A stretch of DNA of 64,000 bases from Cymbidium sinense (Eukaryota > Streptophyta > Magnoliopsida > Asparagales > Orchidaceae). This document shows, in pieces, positions 47,717 to 58,009 of the stretch. The translations under genes were made by a program, and so were the position numbers. The stretch covers positions 93,049,666 to 93,113,665 of the forward strand of contig CM038216.1 in NCBI GenBank assembly GCA_021442155.1, written 5' to 3'. The notes beneath the pieces were generated by a model that worked only from the letters and a program-made list of their open reading frames with translations, had not been told where the DNA came from and did not search any database. The stretch's first letter is position 1. Each line of letters begins with the position of its first letter.

Positions 47717-49823
47717 TGTTGGCTTAATTTTAGCCTGTGTTCAATTTGATTAATTTTGATGATAACAAACAAATGCTTGGATGTTCTAATGAATATTTTT
47801 ATGTGTTTCAGATATATCAATTACTAATTACATATCCAATACATCTCACAAATTGTTAGAAGAAATTGCAAGAATAAAAGAATGAAAGGGATAATGTGAA
47901 GCTCATGATTTTAGGTTATATGACTATTCATATGAGTTCTTTGGCATGAATCAATTTGCTCACAACCTAACATACTATTTTAATGAGGTTAATTTGTATA
48001 AATCTTTATTTAATTAACATTCAATTATATGTTTTTCTACATAGCAATAAAATTGTCAAAGTAATAAATGATCATAACTATTAAGTATAATTATTTTTAC
48101 TTAATATAATTAGGTATTTTAATTTAATTTGCTGGTTATATGATAACTAACATATTTATGATTATATATAAATTATATCATAATTTTTAAATATCACATG
48201 TCAAAATTAACAAAAATATATAAAATTTTGTATTTTAGCCAAAGTCATTGTTTAATCAAAGAATTCATATCTGATTTTATCTCCATCGGATTCCTTGGAT
48301 TTTTTCCTTTACAATAAGTGGTTACATGACCCACTTTGCATTAAAATTGAATTTATTATGATTTTTTAAACATTACTTGATTTTAATAATGGATGCATGC
48401 TACATGCTTTGAATATATTAAGAGCTACATGTGATTACTTTTGACTTTCCCATGTGAATAGCCGAATTTTTGCTGCTAAATTTAATATTTGTTTAATATA
48501 AATTATATTTTTATTGAATATTAAATTATCACATGATAGCATGAGGTTGTATAATATATTTCTTTGAAATAATTTTTAAATGACCTTCTTGCCTATAAAT
48601 AGCCCTCATTCTCTTCATGAAAGCATCCCTCATTCAAAATTCAAAATCTCTCCAGCAAATCTAAGAGAAAATCTCTTAAATGTTCTTTCCAAGTGTTCTC
48701 CAAATATTGCAAGATCAAATCCTTGGTTTGGAAGCTTCAACATCTTCAACTAAGCAAGCCTTTTAAATTACTTGAGTTTGTTTTCTTGATCTTAATACTT
48801 AGTTGTTCATGCTATTTTCACCATCTATTTCTTCTTTCTAATTTATACTTTTGGTGGATTAGTCTTTGAATATTGGTTTTCACATCAAAGCTTCTCAATC
48901 ATTTTTTTGGTGAAAAACTCTTGTGATAATTTGTAGGATCTATTTCAACTTGCTGAAATTTTTAGCTTCCTACAAATTTCTTTTTTCTTGAAATATTTCT
49001 TCTTTGGTCTTATTTTGAAAGATCATTTATTCTTAGATCTATTTTAAGCATTTTAAAATAAATTATTGTGCTGAAATTATTTTCATATTTTCTAGATCTC
49101 TCTTTTTTTAATTGAAAGCTTACTAGCCAACTTAGATCTATCATATACTTATTTTTTTTTTATTTTGTGATCATTAGCATTATTTGAAAGAATCTTTTTG
49201 GTTAAAAAAAAAAAATTACTCCTTGCTGAAATTTATCTTATCATGAAAAAGAATATTGTGAATTTATTTTGAAATCATTTTCTATTATTCTACAAATTAT
49301 AATAACTTAAACATCCTAGTAAGATCACTTTAAGATATTTATTTTTATTAAGTGAGCATTTTGCTTGCCAAATTTTTTGAGTTGTAAAGTGATCATTATA
49401 TAAATTGTGAGATCACTTTTGAATTTGATTTCTTGGTATATTTGTGAGAGATTTACTTTATCAAAATTTATTATTTTGTATTTTTTTTGTGTTGTAAAAT
49501 TTATTTTGGGGTTGTACTTTGTAGAAGAATTTATTGTTGTTGTAGGGTTGTACTTGCCCGTTATAGAGAGTACTTTTGTAAACCATTTTTCATTTAGTGG
49601 ATTCCTAGCAGGGTGGCTAGGCTGGGCTTTGGGTTTGTTTGGCCAAAAAAAATCGTGTGCCTCTTGTCTCTATTTACTTTATTGTATTTTTATTTTTCTT
49701 TGCATTTAGAATTATATCTTATCATTATAAAATCAAAATCTAATTTTCTATTTAAAAATTAAAATTTAAGTTTTGAAAATTTTAATATTACCCAATTCTC
49801 CCCTCTTGGGTGCTATAGTGTCT
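47717..49823 (+). repeat. 5' LTR of the Copia element
   Basis: It starts TGTTGGCTTAAT and ends where similarity to the 3' LTR stops, after GTGCTATAGTGTCT. It is about 2.1 kb, long for a Copia element. It includes a TATA box at 48594 and ends in a C-rich stretch before CTCTTGGG. The terminal CA expected of an LTR is missing or shifted at this copy. The open frame at 49407-49709 within it is not supported as a gene. Confidence 0.9.
48594..48601 (+). promoter_or_regulatory. TATA box of 5' LTR
   Basis: TATAAATA followed by a C/T-rich segment (GCCCTCATTCTCTTC), a typical plant core promoter. Transcription of the element would start roughly 30 bp downstream. The same box and surroundings recur in the 3' LTR. 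U3 would be about 0.9 kb and R/U5 about 1.2 kb. Confidence 0.7.
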
Positions 49824-49824
49824 T

Positions 49825-49836
49825 TGGTATCGAGCC
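49825..49836 (+). other. Primer-binding site (one base short)
   Basis: TGGTATCGAGCC directly after the 5' LTR. Plant Copia elements usually carry TGGTATCAGAGC, complementary to the 3' end of initiator tRNA-Met. Here one A is missing. Reverse transcription of the minus strand would be primed here. Confidence 0.75.
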
Positions 49837-49881
49837 TAGGCTCTTTTATTGGCTTAACATCCAAGAGTAAATCTTTTCACT

Positions 49882-51553
49882 ATGGCACAAGGTTTCACAA
49901 AGGGTTCATTACCGGAGGGACAATCCACTCATAGACCTCCACTTTTAGATAGTGTACCATTTGATTATTGGAAAAATAGAATTAGTACATTCTTAAGAGG
50001 TCAAGATGCACGCATGTGGTATATGTTGACACATCAATATCATACACCCACGGTAAGTAAATGGCATTAAAGTAGAAAAACCTTTTGAAGAATGGTCTAT
50101 ACTGAAAGAGAACTTGATGAATTAAATGCTGGGGCTTGTAATACTTTACATTGTGCTTTATTACCGATGATTACATGAAAATTTCTATGTTAAGTAGCAA
50201 AAGAAATATGGGATAAACTTATTATAACTTACGAAGGAACTAGTGAAGTTAGAGATGCTCACATAAATAGACTTGTTCATGATTATGAGTTATTTCATAT
50301 GTCTCCAATCTATTTCGATATGTATACTAGATTTATGAAAATAATTAACACATTACATTCTCTTGGAAAAAACATATAGAATCAAGACTTAGTTTATAAG
50401 ATTCTTAGATGTCTTCCAAAAGAATGGGAAGCTAAAGTAACGACTATTAGTGAAGCTAAAGATTTATCTACTTATCCACTTGATCGCTTTTGGGTTCTTT
50501 GATAGCACATGAACAGTTATTTCTCAAAGGGATAAGATGGATAACTCAAAGAAAAAAGGAGAAGGAGAAAGGAAAAGCCATTGCACTACAAGTTGATGAT
50601 AGTGATGAGCATAACACCTCAAGCTCGGATGGTGATTGTGATGAGGTGGTCATGCTTTCCAAAAGGCTTGGGAACTTGCTAAGGAAGAAGAATCAAAGGT
50701 ATAAAAAATCTAAAATTATAAATTTCAAACTAAGAAATTTCCTACGTGAAGGGATCATTTGCTATCATTGTAAAAGCCGACACATAAGAGGTGATTGTCC
50801 GAACTTATTGAATCAAAGAAAAAGAAATTGATGTAAACAAAAGAAAAATATGAAGGAGAAAAAGTACCATAAGAAGAAGAAGACGCTTTATGGGCCAATC
50901 CAGATTCAAATGAATCAAGTACTAGCTCATCGATGAAGAGGTCAACATATGTCTTATGGCAAATGGAGAATTTGACTTAGATTCTCAAGAGGTATGTAAT
51001 GATATATCTTATGATGAATTAGATGATGCTTTTAATGATTTAGTTATTGAATATAAAAATTAAAAAGAAAATACAAAACCTTAGAAAAGAACATAAAAAT
51101 TTAGATATGCATTTTTGTGATTTAAAATGAATGTGATAATTTAAAAGTAAAAATACTTCTTTATTAAATTGTTCCTTAGTTGTAGGTAAACTTGAAAGAG
51201 AGAATATCTTATTAAAAGTAAGATTAGAATTATGTTTAAAATCACAAGTTCATTATAATACTTCATCAAGAAAAACATTTAATAAAAATTATTTGCATCA
51301 TACACATCCCACTCATATATCTTATAATTATCATTCTAAATCATATGCAAACACTAATGTTTGGTGCAACTATTGCAATAAAAAAGGGCATATTTCATTT
51401 GATTGCTATAGTAAAATACAAAATACTAAGCAATCATCTTATGTATGGGTACCAAAAGGTACAAACACTACACAAACCATGCATGCTAAATATCTTACTT
51501 CAAATTTAGAATGTGGACCCAAACATGTTTGGGTTCCAAAAGTTAACATGTGA
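49882..51553 (+). pseudogene. gag: gag region of the Copia element
   Basis: It begins with ATG at 49882 (MAQGFTKGS...). The N-terminal segment with FDYWKNRISTFLRGQDARMW matches the Copia gag/UBN2 family. Shifted frames then show VRDAHINRLVHDYELFHM and KILRCLPKEWEAKVT, the core of that domain (about 50240-50460). A zinc knuckle C-x2-C-x3-H-x4-C lies at about 50760-50800, one residue short of the usual spacing. A second, canonical C-x2-C-x4-H-x4-C knuckle lies at about 51365-51407, followed by two VWVPK motifs as in Sireviruses. Gag forms the particle and packages RNA. Several stops and frameshifts (around 50070, 50178, 50380, 50500 and 50830) break it. Confidence 0.85.
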
Positions 51554-51584
51554 GTTTATTTTGTAGGAATGCCTTCAAAGCAAA

Positions 51585-51850
51585 ATCAAAGAAGGCATGT
51601 GGTACTTGGACAGTGGATGTTCAAGACATATGACGGGAGATAAAGATAAATTCACAACTTTATAATCAAGTGATGGAGGATTTGTTACATATGGAGATAA
51701 TGCGAAGGGAAAAATCATTGGCATTGGTTCTATTTGTAAGAATTCTATCACTTTAGATAAAGTTTTTTTAGTAGAAGGATTAAAACATAATTTAATTTCT
51801 ATTAGTCAATTATGTGATAAAGGTTTGAATGTAGTATTCCATGCATCATA
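51585..51850 (+). pseudogene. pro: Aspartic protease region
   Basis: WYLDSGCSRHMTGD is readable from 51600. The catalytic triplet DSG is at 51609-51617. A stop follows about 15 codons later, in the same frame. Beyond it the frame continues with GLKHNLISISQLCDKG, the usual end of the Copia protease region. The enzyme would cut the gag-pol polyprotein. Confidence 0.85.
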
Positions 51851-52977
51851 TTGCATTATAAAAATAATGAAAATGTTTTGCTAGTAGGGAAAAGATACAA
51901 AAATATTTATGTCATTGATTTAGATAGCTTTCATGATGTAAATTTAAACTTACTTTGTTTTAAAAGCACTCATGATGATATATGGTTATGGCATAGGAGA
52001 CTATGTCATATTAACATGCACACACTTCATAAAATTGCTAAACTTGATTTAGTAGTTGGTTTGCCTAAATTAAATTTTCATTCAAACTATGTTTGTGATG
52101 CATGTATTCATGGTAAACATTCTAGAAGCTCATTTAAAAGTAAAAATATTGTTTCTACTTCTAGACCTCTAGAATTATTACACATGGATTTATTTGGTCC
52201 TATTAGCACTAGCTTAGGTGGAAAATATTATGGTTTTGTGATTGTTGATGATTTCTCTAGATATACTTGGGTCTTATTTGTAACTTACAAGGATGATGTT
52301 TTTTTGAGTTTAGAAAGTTTTCTAAATATATTCAAAGAGAACAAGGCCTTTTGATTAATAGGGTTCAAACCGATCATGGTGGCAATTTGAAAATAAATTA
52401 TTTGAGGATTTTGTGATGAACATGGGATTAGACATAATTTTTCTGCACCTAGAACTCCCCAACAAAATGGAGTAGTAGAGAGAAAAAAATAGAATATTAA
52501 TTGAATTAAGTAGATCTATGCTTGATGAGTATAAATTGCCAAAATATTTTTGGGCAGAAGCAATAAATACTACATGTTATGTAATGAATAGGATCTATTT
52601 TAGACCAATTTTGAAGAAGACACCCTATGAATTGTTTTTGGAAAGAAGATTAAGATTGAACACTTTCATGTATTTGGATGTAAATGCTTTATTTTGAATA
52701 ATGGAAAAGATCATTTAGGTAAGTTTGATTGCAAATCGATGATGGTATTTTCTTAGGATACTCTCTTTCTAGTAGAGCTTATAGAGTTTACAATAAAAGA
52801 AAAATGATTGTAGAAGAATCAATACATGTTATTTTTGATGAAAATTTGATTGATCCTATTAGAAATGAAGTGATTGATGAAGAGATTGATAACTTTAAGA
52901 AAATATCTTTAGAAGATAATATGGATGATTCATTGCCTAAAGAATGGAAATATAATAAAATCATCCAAAGGAACTAA
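51851..52977 (+). pseudogene. Integrase region
   Basis: The GAG-pre-integrase/zinc-binding segment (WHRRLCHINMHTLHK, then CDACIHGKH) lies at about 51990-52120. The catalytic core starts LLHMDLFGPI with the first Asp, and includes VDDFSRYTWV. The frame breaks near 52354. The second Asp (TDHGG, about 52370) and the catalytic Glu (NGVVERK, about 52470) are found in other frames. The C-terminal part includes DDGIFLGYSLSSRAYRVYN (about 52738-52795), the SH3-like region of Copia integrases. The enzyme would insert the cDNA. At least three breaks make this copy non-coding. Confidence 0.88.
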
Positions 52978-53103
52978 TTATAGGGGATCCTTCAAAAGGA
53001 GTTATGACTAGAATAGTAGAGAAGTTGTAGATCATTCATTTTTTATCGAGGTTGAACCTAAAAATTTAGAAGAAGCATTAAATGATAATTTTGGATTATT
53101 GCT

Positions 53104-53735
53104 ATGGAAGAGGAGTTAAATCAATTTGTAAGAAATGATGTTTGGGAATTAGTCCCAAGGCCCCAAGATCAAAATGTCATTGGAACAAAATGGATCTTTA
53201 GGAATAAGCTAGATGATTCAGGTTGTATTATTAGAAATAAAGCTAGGTTAGTTGCACAAGGGTACTCACAAGTTGAAGGTATAGATTTTGAAGAATCTTT
53301 TGCATTAGCAAGACTAGAAGCTATCAGTTACTCCTTGCTTATGCTTGTTTTAGAAATTTTAAACTTTTTCAAATGGATGTCAAAAGTGCATTTTGAATGG
53401 ATTTATTGACCAAAATGTATTTGTAGAGCAACCACCTGATTTGAGAGCCTTGATTTTCCAAATCATGTGTATAAATTAAAGAAAGCCTTATATGGTTTAA
53501 AACAGTTCGTGCTTGGTATGATAGGTTAAGTAACTTTTGATAGATCATGGATTTAGAAAGGCGAGTAGATACCACTTTATTCCTTAAGAGCATAGATGAT
53601 GATTTGATTGTGGTACAAGTGTATGTAGATGATATATTATTTGGAAGTACAAATGAATCTTTATGCCATGAGTTCTCATCTTTGATGTCTAAAGAGTTTG
53701 AAATGAGTATGATGGGAGAACTTAATTTTTCTTAG
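53104..53735 (+). pseudogene. Reverse transcriptase region
   Basis: It contains the Copia RT motifs in order: [44 protein letters not shown], then MDVKSAF in a shifted frame with the first catalytic Asp at 53376-53378. The active-site motif YVDDILFGS has YVDD at 53622-53633. One codon appears lost before ARLEA. Frames break near 53390, 53450 and 53510-53545. The catalytic residues remain although the frame does not. A minus-strand open frame at 53369-53593 is a shadow. Confidence 0.9.
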
Positions 53736-54560
53736 GTCTTCAAGTGAAGCAACAAGAAAATGGCACATTCATCTTCAAACTAAGTATATAAATGAATTGC
53801 TTGAGAGGTTTGACATGAAAAGATTTAAATCTAGTAAAACTCCTATGAGCCCATCTATAAAATTGGATTTAGATGAATTAGGAAAATCATTGATCAAAAC
53901 TTTATAGGAGTATGATAGGTTCACTTTTATACCTTGCTGCTAGTAGGCCTGATATTATGTTTGCTATTTGTTTGTGTGCTCGTTTTCAGGCCAACCCAAA
54001 AGAATCTCATTTAATAGCAGTCAAGCGTATCTTTCGGTATTTGATAGGCACTACTAGGTTAGGTTTATGGTATCCTAAAAATTCTTTATCATGTGATTTG
54101 ATTGCCTATTCTGATGCTGATTTTGCAGGATGCAAAGTAGATAGAAAAAGCACATCTGGCATATGTCATTTTTTAGGATCATCACTTGTGTCTTGGTCAT
54201 CTAGGAAACAAAATTCTGTAGCTTTATCCACTGAGGTACATACATTTGCTTGTAGTTGTTGCTCAGTCCTTTGGTTAAAGCAACAATTAGAAGATTTTGG
54301 TATTAAGCAAGATCACATTCTAATTTAATGTGACAATACTAGTGCTATTAGTTTAACTAAAATCCTATCCAAAGACTCTCACCAAGCATATAGAAATTAG
54401 ACATCATTTTATTAGGGATCATGTTTTGAAAGGTGATGTTAATATTAATTTTATTAGCACCGATTTACAAATTTGCAGATATTTTACAAAACCCTTACCG
54501 AAGAACGTTTTTGTACTTTAAGACGCATGCTTGGAATGTTAGATCCTAATATTTAAAATT
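53736..54560 (+). pseudogene. RT connection and RNase H region
   Basis: The main open stretch is 53912-54328 (138 codons). It carries GSLLYLAASRPDIMFA and the RNase H motif YSDADFAG (Asp at codons 68 and 70). RKSTSGICHFLGSSLVSWSS and LSTEVHTFA follow. The last replaces the usual LSTAEAEY motif and is degenerate around the catalytic Glu. A TAA at 54326 cuts the frame before the next motif (CDNTSAI). The end, with an ERFCTLRRMLGMLD-like reading, lies at about 54505-54545. The enzyme would degrade the RNA template and leave the purine primer. It is broken. Confidence 0.88.
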
Positions 54561-54772
54561 GTATGTAGTTTGTTCTCACTTTTGATGTTGTCAAAAGGGG
54601 AGAAGAGTAAAATGTTGGTTAATATTAAGTCTATTTAATGCATACATTTAGGGGGAGCAACATTATTCATCTCATATGCATAATTTTTTTTTAATAGAAT
54701 TTCTTTCAAAACTATGATGAAAGGTCAATTTGCACCTTCATCAAAATCACCCAACATTAGTTTGTCATCATC

Positions 54773-54783
54773 AAAAGGGGAGA
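54773..54783 (+). other. Polypurine tract
   Basis: AAAAGGGGAGA directly before the 3' LTR, the primer site for plus-strand synthesis. A near-identical CAAAAGGGGAGA lies about 180 bp upstream (about 54594-54605) and GGGGGAGC at about 54652. Repeated purine tracts are a known trait of Sireviruses. Confidence 0.85.
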
Positions 54784-54784
54784 T

Positions 54785-56879
54785 TGTTGGCTTAATTAGC
54801 CTCATGTTCAATTTGATTAATTTTGATGATAACAAACAAATGCTTGGATGTTCTAATGAATATTTTTATGTGTTTAGATATATCAATTGCTAATTACATA
54901 TCCAATACATCTCACAAATTGTTAGAAGAAATTGCAAGAATAAAAGAATGAAAGGGATAATGTGAAGCTCATGATTTTAGGTTATATGACTATTCATATG
55001 AGTTCTTTGGCATGAATCAATTTGCTCACAACCTAACATACTATTTTAATGAGGTTAATTTGTATAAATCTTTATTTAATTAACATTCAATTATATGTTT
55101 TTCTACATAGCAATAAAATTGTCAAAGTAATAAATGATCATAACTATTAAGTATAATTATTTTATTTACTTAATATAATTAGGTATTTTAATTTAATTTG
55201 CTGGTTATATGATAACTAACATATTTATGATTATATATAAATTATATCATAATTTTTAAATATAACATGTCAAAATTAACAAAAATATATAAAATTTTGT
55301 ATTTTAGCCAAAGTCATTGTTTAATCAAAGAATTCATATGATTTTATCTCCATCGATTCCTTGGATTTTTTCCTTTAAAATAAGTGGTTACATGACCCAC
55401 TTTGCATTAAAATTGAATTTATTATGATTTTTAAACATTACTTGATTTTAATAATGGATGCATGCTACATGCTTTGAATATATTAAGAGCTACATGTGAT
55501 TACTTTTGACTTTCCCATGTGAATAGCCAAATTTTGCTGCTAAATTTAATATTTGTTTAATATAAATTATATTTTTATTGAATATTAAATTATCACATGA
55601 TAGCATGAGGTTGTATAATATATTTCTTTGAAATAATTTTTAAATGACCTTCTTGCCTATAAATAGCCCTCATTCTCTTCATGAAAGCATCCCTCATTCA
55701 AAATTCAAAATCTCTCCAGCAAATCTAAGAGAAAATCTCTTAAATGTTCTTTCCAAGTGTTCTCCAAATATTGCAAGATCAAATCCTTGGTTTGAAGCTT
55801 CAACATCTTCAACAAGCCTTTTAAATTACTTGAGTTTGTTTTCTTGATCTTAATACTTCTTAGTTGTTCATGCTATTTTCACCATCTATTTCTTCTTTCT
55901 AATTTATACTTTTTGGTGGATTAGTCTTTGAATATTGGTTTTCACATCAAAGCTTCTCAATCATTTTTTTTGGTGAAAAACTCTTGTGATAATTTGTAGG
56001 ATCTATTTCAACTTGCTGAAATTTTTAGCTTCCTACAAATTTCTTTTGGTTTCTTGAAATATTTCTTCTTTGGTCTTATTTTGAAAGATCATTTATTCTT
56101 AGATCTATTTTAAGCATTTTAAAATAAATTATTGTGCTGAAATTATTTTCATATTTTCTAGATCTCTCTTTTTTTAATTGAAAGCTTACTAGCCAACTTA
56201 GATCTATCATATACTTATTTTTTTTTATTTTGTGATCATTAGCATTATTTGAAAGAATCTTTTTGGTTAAAAAAAAAATTACTCCTTGCTGAAATTTATC
56301 TTATCATGAAAAGAATATTGTGAATTTATTTTGAAATCATTTTGTATTATTCTACAAATTATAATAACTTAAACATCCTAGTAAGATCACTTTAAGATAT
56401 TTATTTTTATTAAGTGAGCATTTTGCTTGCCAAATTTTTGAGTTGTAAAGTGATCATTTATAAGTTGTGAGATCACTTTTGAATTTGATTTCTTGGTATA
56501 TTTGTGAGAGATTTACTTTATCAAAATTTATTATTTTTTTTTTGTGTTGTAAAATTTATTTTGGGGTTGTACCTTGTAGGAGAGTACATATTGTTTAGGG
56601 GTTGTACTTGCCGTTATAGGAGAATACTTTTGTAAACCATTTTCATTTAGTGGATTCTAGCAGGGGTGGCTAGGCGTGGGCTAGGTTTTGGGGTTTGGCG
56701 AACCGTAAAATTGTGCCTCTTGTCTCTATTTACTTTATTGTATTTTATTTTTATTTAGAATTATATCTTATCATTATAAAATCAAAATCTAATTTTCTAT
56801 TTAAAAATTAAAATTTAAGTTTTGAAAATTTTAATATTACCCAATTCACCCCCCCTCTTGGGTGCTATAGTGTCTCACA
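54785..56879 (+). repeat. 3' LTR of the Copia element
   Basis: It starts TGTTGGCTTAATTAGCC and ends in TGTCTCACA, after which the rest of GRP copy 12 resumes. It is nearly identical to the 5' LTR, and most differences are one- to five-base indels. It keeps a longer C run before CTCTTGGG than the 5' LTR. The open frame at 55644-55847 is not a gene. Confidence 0.9.
55658..55665 (+). promoter_or_regulatory. TATA box of 3' LTR
   Basis: TATAAATA in the same setting as in the 5' LTR. If active, transcription from here would run out of the element into GRP remnants and the telomere-like array on the G-strand. Confidence 0.65.
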
Positions 56880-56892
56880 GGTTCTGCCCATT
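56880..56892 (-). pseudogene. GRP gene fragment, copy 12, remainder
   Basis: GTTCTGCCCATT on the plus strand is the NGQN border of the GRP module, followed by the usual CTTAGGGTTTAAG flank and TTTATTTAGTTACTTTAGG (about 56968). It completes copy 12, which ends at 47716 on the other side of the Copia element. Confidence 0.8.
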
Positions 56893-58009
56893 CTTAGGGT
56901 TTAAGTTTAGGTTTAGGTTCATGTTTAGGTTTATTAGGTTTTAGGGTTTAGGGTTTAGGTTTATTTGTTAATTTATTTAGTTACTTTAGGTTTAGGTTTA
57001 GGGTTTTGGGTTTAGTGTTTTAGGTTTAAGGTTTAGGGTTAGGGTTTAATGTTTATGGTTTAAGATTTAGGGTTTTAGGAGTTATAGTTTTAGGGTTTAG
57101 GGTTTATGGTTTAGGGTTAGGGTTTAGGGTTTAAGGTTTATGGTTTTTTAGGGTTTAAGGTTCAGGGTTTAGGGTTTATAGTTTATGGTTTTTTTTAAAA
57201 ATTAAGTGAACTAATAGGTTTAGGCTTATTTAGTTTATTTTTTATTTATTATAGTTTATTTATTTTTTATTTTTAGTTTAGTTTATTTTTTATTTTTATT
57301 TATTTTAGCATATTTCTTTTAGGTTTATTTATTTTATTTTAGGTTTTGTATTTTAGTTTATTTTCTAGGTTTAGGTTTAGGTTTAAGTTTAAGTTTAGTT
57401 GGGTTTTATTTTTATTGTATTTTTTATGTTTAGGTTTTATTCTTTAATTTTAAGATTAGGTTTAGGTTTTTATTTATTTATTTTTTTGGTTTAGGTTTTA
57501 GGTATTTATTTTAGGGTTATTTTTAAGCTTTATTTTTTAGTTTAGGTTTAGGTTAATTTTTAGTTTATATTATTTTATTTAGTAGTTTAGGTTTAGGTTC
57601 AGGTTTAAGGTTTATCTATTTTAGTTTAGTTTATTTTAGTTAAGGTTTAGGTTTGTTTTATTTTGTTTATTTAATTTTTATTTTAGGTTTAGGTTTTTTT
57701 TTAGTTTAAGGTTTAGGTTTTATTTTTATTTATTTTAGGTTTAGGTTTTCTTTAGTTTTTATTTTATTTTATTTTAAGTTTATTTTATTTTTTATTTATT
57801 ATATTTTTTATTTTATTTAGGTGTTTAAATCTTAAGTTTATTTTATTTTTTAGTTTAGTTTAGGTTTTTATTTATTGTATTTTAGTTTAGTTTTATTAGT
57901 TTATTTTATTTTGTTTTTATATTTAGGTTTTAGTATAGGTTTTTATTTTATTTTGTTATTATTTTAATTTAGGTGTAAGTTTTTTTTATATATTTAAGTT
58001 TAGGTTTAG
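56893..58009 (+). repeat. Telomere-like/T-rich array
   Basis: A telomere-like block lies at about 56893-57190, with a junction at about 57198 (AATTAAGTGAACTAATAGG) and then about 0.8 kb of T-rich words. No gene is seen. Confidence 0.85.

Larger units (their letters stand above)
47717..56879 (+). mobile_element. Ty1/Copia LTR retrotransposon, Sirevirus-like
   Basis: The element has two direct LTRs of about 2.1 kb starting TGTTGG and a primer-binding site resembling initiator tRNA-Met. Next come gag with zinc knuckles, then protease, integrase, RT and RNase H in Copia order. A purine tract AAAAGGGGAGA lies directly before the 3' LTR. The Sirevirus assignment rests on the gag start, the second CCHC knuckle before the protease, the LTR end with CACCCCCCC followed by CTCTTGGG, and purine tracts ending GGGGAGA. 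No envelope-like frame lies between RNase H and the 3' LTR. Internal length is about 4.96 kb. The coding region is broken by many frameshifts and stops, so it is not autonomous as written. It splits GRP copy 12. No clean 5-bp target duplication was found (flanks ATCAG and CACAG). Confidence 0.93.

Noticed and set aside
49407..49709. 100-codon frame in the 5' LTR (and 55644-55847 in the 3' LTR)
   Set aside because: They lie in non-coding LTR sequence, are not kept at the matching position in both LTRs, and match no family.
53369..53593. Minus-strand open frame inside the reverse transcriptase
   Set aside because: It is antisense to clear RT motifs on the plus strand.
54561..54784. Envelope-like gene between RNase H and the 3' LTR
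   Set aside because: Only about 220 bp is available, with no open frame. It contains purine tracts.
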